From Emydura subglobosa (lineage: Eukaryota; Chordata; Testudines; Chelidae), in the NCBI GenBank assembly GCA_007922225.1, contig ML679974.1, positions 3,833,105-3,897,104 of the forward strand: a DNA stretch of 64,000 bases, in the 5' to 3' direction. The position numbers and the translations under genes are program-made. Position 1 is the stretch's first letter; every line of letters starts with the position of its first letter. The notes under the pieces are model-generated. The model was given only the letters and a program-made list of their open reading frames with translations. It was not told the DNA's origin and made no database searches. Of the stretch, positions 19,513-31,634 are shown piece after piece.

Positions 19513-21559
19513 CTATAGCCTGCTGCACATCTGGATCAATGTCCAAGATGCCCTTCTCATGGTCATTGAGGCCATCGCTCTGACTGAAGTTTCGGCCATG
19601 GCTAGCGTGGACTGTAGGGATGATTTGGCCACCAAGCAATCTTCAGCAACAAATGCCCAAAATTCCTTCCTGGAGGTTTCAGGCAGTTGGTCTGTAAGTT
19701 TACATATAGTCATCCAATTTATTGTATTTAGACAACAGTGCCTGATGTTTTGCAATCTGCATTTGTAAGGAAGAACAGGTGTAGATCTTCCTACCCATTA
19801 AGTCCATCGTTTTAGAGTCCTTTTCCTTAGGAATGGACTTAGATCTTCCCTGTTGAGCTCTACCATTCATTACAGTTACAATAAATGAATTAGGATCCAG
19901 GTGGCAGTAAAACCCTTCAAATTCCTGCATTAGGACAAGCAACATTTCTCCAAATACTTTGCCGTAGGCAGCACCAAAGCCAGCATTCTCCAAAGAACCT
20001 TTGCAGGCTCCAGGAGCGCATTGTTGATGAGGAGATTCACTCTACCACAGGCAGATGGCTGCCGGATGTTCAACAATTTATGAGTATTCTTCTGCAGAAA
20101 CTCCAACTGGATACTCTGGGAAGCAGCCACACACAGCAAAAGGTCCTAGTAGGCCCTGAAGTTCTCAGGCACTGAAGGAGGGGAAGAGCCTAGAACAGCC
20201 AAAGTTCCCGGGGACAATGAAAAGGCAGTTAACTGTTCCAATGATGAGCCCCACTCCTCAACAGGCAGACATGGATAGGACAATTTCAGAGGCTCTGCAA
20301 GGGGGAGGACAACTGGTGCCTCAACTTGCAGTGGGTCAACAGCCCCAGCCACTGACATGCCTGGCAATCTTGCCTTGGAGCAAGATAAGGAATACAACCT
20401 CCATGACTGAGGAGCATCCCATAAGTCCGGGGGGGCCACTGGGCAGAAGGGTCAGGCATTGGTGGCCAGTAGGCACCAGGCCAGGGGCCTTTATACTGAT
20501 TGTGAGATGAATATCAATCTCGGTACCCATGCTACTCCATGAACAGTCCCCGATGTGGGCCAGGTGATGGAGAGCGGAAGGATGATCCCAACCTGGATGC
20601 TGAGAAGTCTTAGGATCTTGGGGATAAAGATGGAGCCAGCCCCGAGAATGCAAGCAACCAGTCTGACTCATCTGTTGTCCAAAGCGAGGAAGGTACTGGT
20701 GCCAACTGTGGAAATGGCACAGCCAGCACCAAGAACCTCTCAATCGTCTCCAGTGCCAGAAGTGGTTTCAATACCAAAGTCAGCGGTGTACTGAAGCCAC
20801 AGACTGTGCTGCAGTGGAAGGTGGAGAGTGCTGCTATGGTAACAATGGCTGCACAGAGTGCAGTGGTACCAAGGAGTTGCCCAGTGCCAAGAAGATTCCT
20901 TGTGCCAAGCCTGGCACTGGGCTCACTTCCAATGTTCCTTTCCCACAGACTGTGGAACATGATGCTGATGGACCCGAAGGTTCAATGGCCCATGACCCAT
21001 GTGCATGTCATAAACCCTGGCGAAGTCCTGGACCAAAGGAGAGATTGGGATGGGAAGGCAGAGGAGGTTCCCATGCCTCCTTATATGCCACCGACATGGA
21101 CATAGTCAGTGCTGACATTGCCCTCATCAGTACTGGACTCAACGGACATCCCAGAGTCAGAGCCAAAGGTACAGGACCTCTCACTTCTGCTACTACGTAT
21201 GCAGTACAGGGGAGAGATTGGAAAGATCTACTCCATCCTGTGTGCCAGCAACAGCCATACTCTTCCTGGAGGAGGAGGAAGAGGAAAAGGTCAAACCGCC
21301 GATCCAATGCAGGCCTCAGTAGAGAAACAGGCCTAATGCCCTGTTCCAGCAAGTGCTGCTTCTGGTCTCTAGCCACCTGCATCCGTTTTGTGAATGTTTT
21401 ACAAATTAAACACTGCTCTCTGATGTGAGCCTCACGTAAGCAGAGCAGGCACCTAGTGTGAGGGTCATTGTTGAGGATAGCCCCCCACACACAATGAACT
21501 ATTTTGAACCCTGGCGAGGGCATCGCCGAGGAAAAACACATAACTAAGCTAAATAACAC
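19513..21559 (-). pseudogene. DIRS copy 2 gag-like ORF with CCHC zinc knuckle (broken)
   Basis: Reading from the Met at 21559: MPSPGFKIVHC near residues 13-23, then CLLCLREAHIREQC at residues 37-50 (C-x2-C-x4-H-x4-C, at 21410-21451). The knuckle holds exactly the residue numbers it has in copy 1. Next comes low-complexity sequence with repeated ggcac/ggtgcc words (about 20690-20950), then scattered frames. The C-terminal gag block is at 19993-19700: SKSIPKEKDSKTMDLMGRKI, CSSLQMQIAKHQALLSKYN (compare DLFGHKVYSSATLQF in copy 1). A shifted frame at 19755-19513 reads EFWAFVAEDCLVAKSSLQST, which completes the block. The order gag, RT, RNase H, recombinase is kept. Confidence 0.8.
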
Positions 21560-21726
21560 TAAGGGTACTAACTAACTATATACAACTAGAACACCATAAT
21601 CAAAGGATTATTAAGGAATTGTGAAGTTAAGAACCACACAGAACTCTGACTCCAGCCACGGGTGACAAGAAGAAACTTAGGTGGGTTGGGGTGGTTCTCC
21701 TTCATATAGCAAGGGGAGATGTTATG

Positions 21727-21849
21727 GCCGCAAAGTGTGAGTGCCACCCCACTACGGGTATAACTAGGCAAAATTCTCCGGCTCTGACGCACTGGGCGTG
21801 CACACACCTACGTGGAATACACAGCTGCAACAACTCAAAGAAGAATTAT
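21727..21849 (-). repeat. DIRS copy 2 right inverted terminal repeat
   Basis: Reverse complement of the left terminal repeat: ggcgtgcacacacctacgtg and the 60 bases to its left. The tip is caactcaaagaagaattatt, which recurs in the internal complementary region. Confidence 0.8.
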
Positions 21850-22107
21850 TAGCTAGTCTACACAAGTGTTTCAGAATTTCACATACATTTTTGACCATTA
21901 ATATTCTATTGCTGCTGCTGTTTCTCTGTTGTTGTTTTACTTTGCATTTGTTGTTTCCTCACTTTGGTAAAACATCTTTGTCCCTCTCAGTAAAGCTTTG
22001 TGAGGTGCTCTGCTGAAAGATGGTACATCAAAATAAATAGAACAGTTCCTCTCATTTGTGATGGTAGGAATCTCCCTGTATTTCTACATATGCCACAGAA
22101 ATGCCCC

Positions 22108-22132
22108 TCCCCCACCACACACACACACGCAC

Positions 22133-22168
<36 letters not shown>
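22108..22168. repeat. (CA)n microsatellite
   Basis: An almost pure CA run of about 55 bases with two or three CG interruptions. Likely length-variable. Confidence 0.95.
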
Positions 22169-22177
22169 ATTAGAGCT

Positions 22178-22412
22178 GGTTAAATGACAAAAAAATTTGC
22201 AGAATAGTTTCCTTGACTGCTATTTGCCAAATAATTAGCAAATAAATAGCATTAAATAAAATTATCTTAAATAAATAGCATTATCCAGCTACAGAACTGG
22301 TCAATTTTTTTTTATAAATACCAAAACAGTAATTCAAATTAGTATTTGACAGAAAAATGGCAATATTTGCTGAACAATGGATATCGCTAAATATTATTCA
22401 ACCAGCTTCACA
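22178..22412. mobile_element. AT-rich MITE with agctggtt ends
   Basis: The left end agagctggttaaatgac is inverted at the right end attattcaaccagct. The inside is AT-rich and non-coding. It shares terminal style (agctggt.aa) with the element at 61839. No target duplication found. Confidence 0.45.
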
Positions 22413-22488
22413 GACACACACAATCACATGATTATTTGTTATATTTATTTTAACCCCTAGATATAGCTAAATCATATAAAATTAAATA

Positions 22489-22565
22489 AGGCCCTGATCC
22501 TGCACCACTGAAGTCTGTAGGAGTGTTGTGGTAGTGTTTATTTGAATGAGTAGAATCAGGCCCTG
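22489..22565. repeat. Small fold-back repeat
   Basis: Ends ggccctgatcctgc and gaatcaggccctg are inverted copies. It is one of several short, nearly palindromic repeats in the window with 'aggccctgatt' or 'cttaagcac' words. Confidence 0.5.
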
Positions 22566-22629
22566 AACTAAACCTAATATAATGAAGTTTTTCCCTTGAC
22601 TCAAATACACATTAGATCATGTCCTAAGG

Positions 22630-22752
22630 TTCCTATCCAGCAATGTACTTAAGCACAAGCCTAATTTAAGTAAGAGATTAGTTCCATTAAAGTCAATAGC
22701 TCATTGAATGATTAAAGTTAGACATGTGCATACATTGCTGGATTGGGGCCTA
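22630..22752. repeat. Fold-back repeat of the cttaagcac family
   Basis: The left arm tatccagcaatgtacttaag is inverted at the right as gcatacattgctggattggg. The centre is ttccattaaagtcaatagc. Same plan as the elements at 36311 and 48871. No coding capacity. Confidence 0.65.
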
Positions 22753-24939
22753 ATGAGGACCATATCTCCTTGAAACCTATGGAGTTATTTAAAAGAAAGG
22801 ATAGTGTCTGAATTTGCTGAATTATTTAAACTAACACACCAGTCTTCAACATATAGTTAGGCTGGAAGCCAAGTTGAATTTCTGTAGAATTATATTTGCA
22901 CTGCTTTTTGTAGCAGCTGTGCTGGTAGCGCAGTAATATTTGTAACTTTACCAAAATCTCATAGAATCCTTTATTCATTGGTATGCCACAATCTGAAGCT
23001 AATTCTATTTATTATTTACACTAAAAATAAAGTTCACTTTAGGATAATTCCAGATTGTGAATTAGATTTCCATTTTCTTTCCTGCATTCTATTATGTCCA
23101 TTTCCCAGACTCAGTCTATTCCCACTGGTTTATGGGATCTCTAAATAGTTTTTGTTACCACAGAGTTTAAAGACAATTATAGATCCACTGATTTCACTAA
23201 ATTTCTTTCTTTTTTAAAGATGCTAGCCAATACATTCCTAAAAAGGAACAAAAGCAGGGATAAGGGAGAGCCAGAGTGTGACTCAATGAGAAAAGTAGAA
23301 AAGGGGAAAAAGCTAGAACGTGAATATAAGTTGTACATTTCAGTAGCTAACCCTCATTTCTGCAGTAGCCATAGCCACAGAATCACTGAAAACTAGGAGC
23401 CCCGAATATTCGATCTGAAAGTATCTATGAGTAATGGTCTCTTCTGCCATAATCAAATTATTTCTGAGTGTCTTTTAGAGTTCCCCCAATTGGATTCTTG
23501 CTGCTGTTCCCTACAGGATACACACAACCCAAGTCCAGCCACAGAATAGGAATGCTGCTAATTTAAGTTTCTGTTTCATTGTTTGGCCACCAGCAATAAC
23601 TATGATTCTCTGAGCACATCTGTACAAATGTGGCTTCAACTTCTATGAGTTATTTGAGAAACAGTAAAATCAAGAAATAAGAAAGCACAGGAAGTTCACA
23701 TGTCCTGCATTAGGATGCAAACCCTTCCCCTGCCCTTCAGGTATGAGGACAGCCTTCTTGTGGTGGAATTGTTGGATTGCCACTATTTGAAAGGGAAGGC
23801 AGTATATGATGAAAACTCTCAGGCTGTACACAGAACTCAGCTCTACAAGGTTTCTTTGAATACTGGCACAGAGAGGAGGGGTAGTACAGAAGCTAGTTAA
23901 AGAAAAAGTGGAAGCATGATACCCACTGAAGCTGTGAGCTTGACACACAGCTTGAGCCAAGAAGGGTCAGGAGCCATTGTGGAGGCAATGTCTGGGAAGA
24001 TGGTCCTAGTCTCTGTAGCTCTTGGGAGAGTATGAGGGCCAAACTTCCTGTTATTCTTGTAGAGTGGTAAGCCCACAATCACAGTGGAAAAGTGCTTTGA
24101 AACCCTGAGTGCAAAGTTGCAGGTTTCCCATCCCTTGTAAAGGGGTAGTTTAACAAAGTCATAACACAGACCTCAGTGAGTAAACATGCATTTGCTACAT
24201 CAACCACTTTCATAAAATCTCAGGCTCTATCACCTAAATATGGATGTGGACCCTCTCCTATAATGAAAGGAACAAGTCCTTTTGGTATTCAAAAGATGGT
24301 AACAGGAGGAAACTGCTTCTGAACTGTTCCAATATGGCCAGAAGAAAGAAATATGAAAGGAGTTTTTAGCCTAAGCATGATTTTGCTTTAATACAAAACT
24401 TACAAGGATTTTTCATATGTTATTGAAAATGCTCCACTTCAGAAGCAGTATTTTATTTGCATAATGCCATCTTGAAAAATATCAAAGCTATTTACAAATA
24501 TGATTACAAGTGAAGCTTAAAAATATTTAACAAACTTAAAACAATGAGTTTGAACTGATTTTCTATAGCAAGCCCTGTGATTTCAAAACCTGCAAGGGAA
24601 CTGGAAGGGAAAACACAATTGTTGTAAGGCAGCTGAGTGTCCAGACTTGGTTTTCAAACACTGAGAGTCAAATTAATTGTATTCATTCAAATGTTAAATT
24701 TTGGACAAACACGATTATAGAGATTAAATGAAATCAGGTGTAGAAACATTGAAACATCTGTATCATCTACACAGCAGTAATGTTTGACTCCCTAACTCTA
24801 GAATAATATCTATTAGTGAAGCACTACAGAGAGCAAACACTCAACCAAGCAGATAATCCTGAAGCAGCCCATTAGAAAGATAGGGCCAAGTGAGATAGGG
24901 ATAAATTACAAAATCTTGCAAGTTATCATGATGACTATA
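22753..24939. other. Unassigned DNA
   Basis: No gene, terminal repeats or known repeat that I can support. Open frames of 60 to 96 codons at 23670-24082 have no family features. Confidence 0.4.
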
Positions 24940-24941
24940 TA

Positions 24942-25774
24942 TAGTAGAACCTCAAAGACATGAACACCTCAGAATGGAGACTGTTCATAACTTCGAAATG
25001 TTCGTAACTCTAAACAAATCATTATGGTACAGTACCCTGCAGTCATTGTCTTCCAGCTGGCTGAGGCATGGGAGAGATCTCTGCAAAAGGTTTCATCTGG
25101 TAGCACTGCTTGATTTGCAAGCAACTCCTTGCCCTATTCCTGTTTCTTGCCTTTGGGCTGAACTGGAGGGGCCTGCCCTGCACCCTTGGCATTACAAGTC
25201 CCAGCCCTCAGCCGCCTCTCCCCAGGACTCGCCTTGCTCAGTGCATTGCTTGCTATGCTCCAGAGGCAGCACGTGTCAGGTGGTTGGTGCCAGACCACTG
25301 CCAGAGCCACTCTCTCCCCTGCCCCTTGCACTCCCAGGGGTGCTGGCAGGATCCAGGAGTGCAGCCACAGGCAAAGCTTGGGCTGCATCAGAGCACAGGC
25401 TGTGGTCCTTTAAAATTCCTCCAAAGCACAGCAAGCAGATAGCAGTTCGGACTCTGATTCCCACTCCAGCTCCAGACCAGGCTCTGTGTGTGTGCGTGTG
25501 TGCGAGTGAGAGAGAGAGAACAGATTCCCCCTCCCGGTGGGGTGGGGTGGGAGGGGGTGAAAGAGCGCTCTTGCCTTACAGGAAACTGCAGACCCGAGCT
25601 GTTTCTGCTCTGCATGCTGACCTTTAAGATGCAATACAGGCACAGTATAGTATTTACTTTCTTTCTTTTTTTTCCCCCCACTGCTACTACCTGATTGTTT
25701 ACCTCTGGTTCACATGGTGTTCAGTTGACTGGTCAATTCGCAACTCTGGTGTTTGTATCTTTGAGGTTCTACTG
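24942..25774. mobile_element. Non-autonomous Tc1/mariner (Tigger-like) transposon
   Basis: An 833-base element. The left end tagtagaacctcaaagacat and the reverse complement of the right end (cagtagaacctcaaagatac) agree at 16 of the first 17 bases, and the match goes on through gaacacc. TA dinucleotides flank both sides (24940-24941 and 25775-25776), the target of Tc1/mariner-type transposases. The terminal style is that of pogo/Tigger MITEs. The inside (about 25130-25570) is GC-rich with a purine-rich GTGTGTGC/GAGAGA stretch. The long open frame at 24974-25627 shows no transposase motif and is taken as chance. Confidence 0.8.
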
Positions 25775-25779
25775 TATAG

Positions 25780-28700
25780 TAATTATGTAACAGTGTAGTA
25801 TACCTCATATAACGTGTGTGATACACGTATAAGTATAGGAATAAATGCATAGGCCAAACCATACAATATATCAAGTAAAGATGGCTGTGTATCAATACAA
25901 AGGTTAAAAAAAAAAAAAATCAAACAATAATGTCCATAAATGTTTGAGCATCTTAAAAGATCAGTTTGATCCAAGCTGGAATGAAATTGGTGAAAGCATT
26001 TCCCCCCCAAATATTTTTCATGAAATTACACACCAAAATGTTTCATGTGGTTTTCCAGACTTTTTTTTTTTTAAATGATGAGTGAAAACTTTTTTGCAGA
26101 TCAGTTTGAGACATACCCTTCTAGTTTAAAATAGCATACAATTTTTTGCTTATAGAGAGAAGTTAAGGAGGAATAAAACTACACATAGCTAGGAACCCAT
26201 ACATCAGGTGGGGATGAGACACCAACACTGGAACCAGGGGACCATGGCCCCCCACGTTTTAATAAAAGAAACATAAGCACAGAATTCATGTCCCCTGCAG
26301 AATAATAGATTCTGTAGGGAGACAATGCAATTACACCATTCACCCATCAGGAGCTGCTGTGGTGCCAGAACAGAGGGCAGCTGGCTCATCGCTGGAGAGG
26401 CCAGCTACAGAGAGGTAGGGGGCACTTTGGCCTTGGCCCACTTACTTCTACAAAGTTTCTGGGGCCCTTGGGATGAGAGCGGCCAAGGTGTACTCTATCT
26501 GGTTTTATCCCCCGAGGTGGTTTCAGACATGTTTTAGGCCCTGCTCCATGAAGATCTCACATCCCCTAGATCAATCAGGGTGGAGGACCAAGTTGAGGCA
26601 CTGAGGTGTGGTGCTCAGGTATCAGCAGATGTAGTGGGCCAGATGAGAGCAATCTCCCATCAATGTCATGCTACTCTTTCACATCATGACTGGGTGCTGG
26701 AGGACTGTGAACCATAGTTATTCAGAAGGACACAGAGGCCATTCCACCAATGAAGCCAGAAACCATCATCTTGCACCTAGTGATCCATATGGCTGGGGTA
26801 CCCTTTATAAAAGAGGCAGATAAAGTCAGTAATCTCCTATGATCCTGCCACTGTGAAGTCCTCTTCACACCTACACTCTAAGAATGTGGTCATCTCCCAA
26901 AATGGGAACTGTTTGAGGAATTATGTGACTTTAAACCAGAAAACTGGGCAAAGAGAGTAAAGGAAGTGAATTTGAGGCTGAGGGTTTAATTGTTAGCTTT
27001 GGATATCTTGTTCAGCAGTATTCACAAACAGAGCAAAACAATTTTCAGCAGAGTGTATTTTCCAAATGGCCACTGGCATCAAAGACAAGAAAATGAAAAG
27101 GTCCAAGAGAATGGAACAAAAGTTAATTTACCTCTAAAGATCTTCAAGATTTTAGGCTTTAAACTATGACGATAAATCTTACCCCTTTTGGTTTTGGGTT
27201 TTTTTTTAAAACTTTAAATTCCTTGTTTCTAAGCTTCTCAGAGAGGAATGGAAGTTTGGCAGTAGTTCTGTAACTAGCAGCCAAGTCATCAGGCAAGGAA
27301 TGTTGCTTTAATAATGGTTAAATGACAACAGATTTAAAGTCAGCAGGTATATAACCTAGGGACATAGAAGTATTAATTAAATCAGTAAGGGGAGGCAGAA
27401 GCTCAGGATGAAAATTTGAACAAGAATTTGGTGAGCACAGATAAAGCTAGAGTTTTTCTTCACAGCTCAAGGAATTAAACCCCTGAGATACAACTAAAGC
27501 TATGAAACAAGCCATCAAAACACCTATATTCAACCACCGGACAAGATGTACCACAGTCAAAAGGTGCTTCTAGAGCCTGTGGGAAAATAATAGAATGAAT
27601 ATATGATGTAGGATTATCATTAGTCAGTGACTAAGCAATGAAGTCTTGATGCACTGCTGCAAGGAGGCAATAATAATAATGGAGAAATTAAAGATTATAA
27701 TTCTGAACCCATTTTCCATTTCAAAGACTTCCTTTTTTTCAAACTTACTTCTCGTTTCCCATTTTACAGTACAAATCTGATGTATGCTGAACTGGTTTTA
27801 GGGCCCTGCAGGGAGGAGCAGGGCTATTCTGAAAGCTGGTAATGGAAGCCAGACCAGTTAAGGCTCAAAGAAGCACCAATTCAGGGTATAATGGGGCTTG
27901 TCTCTCACTCTGAGGAAGAAGTGGGACAGAGATAGGAACTCCCAGGAACAAGCCAAGCTCACGAGAAATCGGTGTATATGCCAGTTATCTGTTATGTTCA
28001 TAACATACACAGAGAGAAGTTAAAGTACTTTATGTTTTTATCTTTCTGAAAGATTGCAATGTAACACTACTTTGTTTCTTAGAAGCTAGCACCCTAACCA
28101 AGGAAAGAGAGACACCACTCCGGTTGCTCCCTAAGGCAGAGTCACAAGTCAGCTTGCCTTGTTCTAGACTGACTCTTTGTAAATTGACTGCACAAGACCC
28201 AGATAACATGGTTCTCTACAGAGCCGCCTAGCCTACAAGCAGGAGCTGGAAACACCTTACAAACTTAAAAGTGATAGCTTGTAATTATAAAACAATTTTC
28301 AATACACTGGTTGATTTGTTTGTTTTGTTTATTAAGTTAATAGTACCGACAAACCCCATGAAAGGGGTTAGTTTAGACACTAACCCAGTCCATATGCACT
28401 GTGTGTTGGGTCTCTGCCTATTCACAGATGGAGTCAAACTTATCTAGCATCATGACTTAATAGCACCAGAAAGAATGACTTGTAAGAGGTCATTCATTTC
28501 TCAACAAATCCAGCTATGGTTTAAACAATGTGTGTTATCAATTCAATTTGCAAGCAAATTAAAGTTACCAATATTCATCCTCTGTATATAAATCTGACAC
28601 CTTGCTATTACTTGAAGAAACATTCTGCAACTGGTTAATCTATGTGGGAGAGTAATGCTGTCAGCTCCCTCGATGAGGTGAATATTAATTAAGGTGACTG

Positions 28701-30185
28701 TTAAATTGCAGATACATATCCTTTCACATTCAGATGTGCTCTTTAGAGCAAATGATATCAATTTGAAGCAGGAGTTTATTGTGTTTGCATCTATTTATTT
28801 ATTTTTATTAAATTGAATTTAATACTGTTAAAGAGCTGGGTTTAGAGCAGTAGGAATTGGGACTATCTGTCTATATACAGAGCAAGTAAACCACAGGCAA
28901 ACTTGCTCTCACTTTCAACAGTGAGCTGGAGGGAACATTGTTGGTTAGGGAGTCGTTCAGTTTTGCTGCACACTATAGGTAGGAGACATATTTGCAACAA
29001 AAGCAAAGGTACTTGAGATTTTACAAGGTCAGAACATGATGAGATGCCAAAATTATTATAATTCCCCATTCAACCCATTGCCTCCTTTATTCTTATTTTA
29101 TACATAAAATGATAAGATGCCTCTGTAAAGTTATGTAATAGTAAATGGCACATTCTGAGATTCGGAGTTGAAGAAGGAATTAATATGATTTTGAAAATTA
29201 TATTCCTGATACTTATTTCCCTGATTTTTTAAAAATCCAAACAGTATATGAAATTCATTTCACTAAAATTTGTGTGACTATAAATGATAACCCAAAGCAA
29301 CTATAAATAACTTGGATCCCAGTGGGAAATTAAACTTTCAGGTTCACTGAGGAACGGGAACTCTATGGGCCAAATTCTACTTTGAATGAAACTCCAAGGC
29401 TTCAATATAACTCAGAGCAGCATTTGGCCATAATGATCTAGTTGTTCCTATTCCTCAAGTGAAAACTTTGAAAAAACTAAGTATAGTCAGGTAGAGAAAA
29501 AAAGAACTAAGGAACCTGTATGTTACTATGAAGGCCGATCTGTTTTCCTAGGCTTCTGAGGAAGAGGTGAAGGAGAGACACAGCTATACACCCAAACCCA
29601 TGGAGTATTGATGATGTTGGTGGATACAATGATAGATTAAAGCAAAATTTACAAAACAAAATTCAAGTTTGTGAGCCATGTACCTTACAGGTGTAATGCC
29701 AATGAGTTCAATGAAGTTACACCATCAAGGAATTTATTATTGTATATATGCTGAGAGGTTAGATAAATGCTGAGAGGTTACATAATATTGTATATATACT
29801 GAGAGGTTAGATAATAAAGTACAAGTAAGAAAAGTTTGATAATAACAGTGGTAATATTCTTGATGACACACTACAACTACTATTACAAAGTACACTGAGC
29901 CCTAAATCTGAGGTTTTCCGCCCCTAAACTACTTAAGTTTTCCCATGTATAACAGAAATATTTGTTAAAGAATACTAAAAGTTCCATTCTTCCCTGCTGC
30001 AAGTTTGCTTTACCAAATTATCACTTTCAATAAAAACATACATATTTTCTACATATACAGTGCAGGAGCTGAAAAATTTGCCAATAATGCTTACAATAAA
30101 TATATATAGTTATCTCACCATCTACAGTGATCCCTTGAATTGAAGTGCTTCCCTACTTCTAGTGATAATAAATAACTTGAATATT
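25780..30185. other. Unassigned AT-rich DNA with minor repeats
   Basis: No supported gene. I note an A run at about 25907-25919, T runs at 26063-26072, an imperfect tandem of gctgagaggttagataa words at 29744-29815, and a short fold-back sequence at 29366-29432 (see its own entry). The stretch 27800-28260 may be a decayed retroelement, but I could not assign it. Confidence 0.35.
29366..29432. repeat. Small fold-back repeat (ggccaaattct type)
   Basis: The left end gggccaaattctactttga is roughly inverted at the right as gagcagcatttggcc, with cttcaatataa between. It is a short, nearly palindromic repeat without coding capacity. Confidence 0.45.
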
Positions 30186-30189
30186 TAGG

Positions 30190-30270
30190 TTAGCTGGTGA
30201 AATCCTGGTCTCATTGATGTCAATGGAATTTTTGTTGCTGAGTTCAATGGACCTAGGATTTCACTTTTGT
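30190..30270. repeat. Small fold-back repeat
   Basis: The left arm gtgaaatcctggtctcattg is inverted at the right as aatggacctaggatttcac, with tgatgtcaatgga in the middle. Non-coding, near palindromic. Confidence 0.55.
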
Positions 30271-30739
30271 GAGTTATTTTAATACCACCAAAGTAAAAAG
30301 AATGATAGCCATGTATCAATGAACAATGGAAACATGACCTTCCATATCCCAGTTAGTTATGGGACAGATTGTTTGAGGTAGATAATTGACTAAGATGCAG
30401 CTGTGGGGATCCTGAATTAAGAAATAGAGAGCAGATATGTAGCAATCTGTGAGTCAACATGCAATAGAGTATCATCAAAAACAACCTACAAATCAAGATA
30501 GACTGAAGAGAAAATACTCACTACCCTTAAACAGTTGCAGGTTCATTCTTGGGTAGTCAATTAGCGACTCATCTAATATATAATATTATATCTGTAGAGA
30601 GAAGGGTCAGGTATTTGGCAAGTTACCATAAATAACTGGCTGGGCTTGGGTCTTGCATAGTTGCTGGGGTTGAGTCTTGCATAGTTTCATGGGCATTCAG
30701 TAGCATCTCGAGTAAATTACCAACAAAAGGTAGCTGCTT

Positions 30740-31295
30740 CTTCTTTGATTCCTGTCTGTCAGATTAGCAGTGACAATGGGGCCAAATGAAGTCTTTCCAT
30801 GACTTTCTGTCTTGTACCAGGCTTCACAGCTTTGTTCATCTTTAAAGCTTTTGGTTTTATGTCATTCTTCACCGTGTATATCCGACGGATCCTCTGTCTT
30901 CCTCTGTAATTCCTTGCAACCTGCTATGTATCGCTATGCATGGTAGCCTTCGCAGGTCCATTTGTGACACGCATCAAAACCACTGCAGTTGTCCTTCTTG
31001 AATCTTCCACAACAGCGTTATTTCTTGCCCTAGCTATTTTCTGATTACTTCATTTTTTATTTTCTTCAGTATTGAAACTCTCAGTATTCCCCTCAGCTAG
31101 TTCATTTCTGCAGTCAATATCTTTCATTCATTTGCTTTCCTCATACTTCTGTGTCTGACCCATACAGCAATATCAGCACAATAGTTCTCTTACATACACT
31201 GATTTTAGTTTTTATTTGAAATATCTTTAGCCTTCCAGATCTTGCAGAGTTTTCTGAATGCAGTAGTGGCTAGTCCAATTCTTCTTATGTCCTAT
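30740..31295 (-). pseudogene. Non-LTR retrotransposon, C-terminal part of RT ORF
   Basis: The reverse complement reads, with a few stops, RIGLATTAFRKLCKIWKAKD near 31290-31230, then the degenerate form of the block that usually reads LLYGSETW (here IAVWVRH), then ILTAEM, LRGILRVSILKKIKNEVIRK, LGQEITLLWKIQEGQLQWF, VSQMDLRRLPCIAIHSRLQG and SWKDFIWPH. This is the tail behind the RT domain in a group of LINEs (RTE-like or a relative; I cannot fix the clade). The upstream RT domain is not seen to the right of 31300. A dead, 5'-truncated copy in - orientation. Confidence 0.65.
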
Positions 31296-31439
31296 TCACT
31301 GTAAAACAGTTTCTCCACCTGAAACATAGGGGGAAATTGAACCTATGTCTCTCACATCTCACTGGGCTAATGGTTAGAAGGAGCACCAGTACCTCCCCCT
31401 GTCCTCTATTTTGTGAAATTTAGCTCTTTAATTCCTTTG

Positions 31440-31625
31440 TTCTGATTTTAAAAGTGGCCAGAAATTGAAACAAAATATTTTATTCAACCTGAAATGAAAT
31501 TTTTGTTGACGCTCTATTTGCTTTTTTTTGTTTTTGTTTTTGTTTTTTTTAATTTTTGGTTCAGATCAAATAGATTTTTTTTAACTGTCAGTGAACTGAA
31601 AAATCAGTTATTTTCTGACCTCTGC
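31440..31625. repeat. AT-rich MITE-like sequence with poly-T core
   Basis: A T-rich core (about 31520-31550) lies between aaagtggccagaaattgaaa and gaaaaatcagttattttctgacc, which are roughly inverted. This resembles the AT-rich hAT-type element at 61839, but no target duplication was found. Confidence 0.35.
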
Positions 31626-31634
31626 TCATGAGAT

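Larger units (their letters stand above)
14741..21849 (-). mobile_element. DIRS-type retrotransposon, copy 2 (other subfamily)
   Basis: About 7.1 kb, also read right to left. Inverted terminal repeats: 14778-14866 matches the reverse complement of 21727-21833 (shared tattccac.taggtgtgtgcacgc). The internal complementary region at 15128-15216 is complementary to the left tip (14741-14780) on one side and repeats the other tip (ttcttctactttgag) on the other. Genes in order on the - strand: gag with CCHC knuckle, RT, RNase H, tyrosine recombinase. Three insertions enlarge it: a 110-base piece in the left terminal repeat, a GC-rich block in RT, and a probable solo LTR in the recombinase. It differs clearly in sequence from copy 1, so it is a separate subfamily. 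Many stops and frameshifts. Confidence 0.88.

Noticed and set aside
20814..21428. Open frame of 204 codons (+) over DIRS copy 2
   Set aside because: It is antisense to the gag pseudogene and contains no domain. The - strand frame carries the zinc knuckle and gag blocks.
24974..25627. Open frame of 217 codons (+)
   Set aside because: It lies wholly inside the Tigger-like MITE, runs through its GC-rich middle and has no transposase or other motif. Taken as chance in GC-rich DNA.
29735..29820. Repeated gctgagaggttagataa words that could suggest an array
   Set aside because: Only two or three imperfect units without regular spacers. Not a CRISPR array, which would not be expected in this type of genome.
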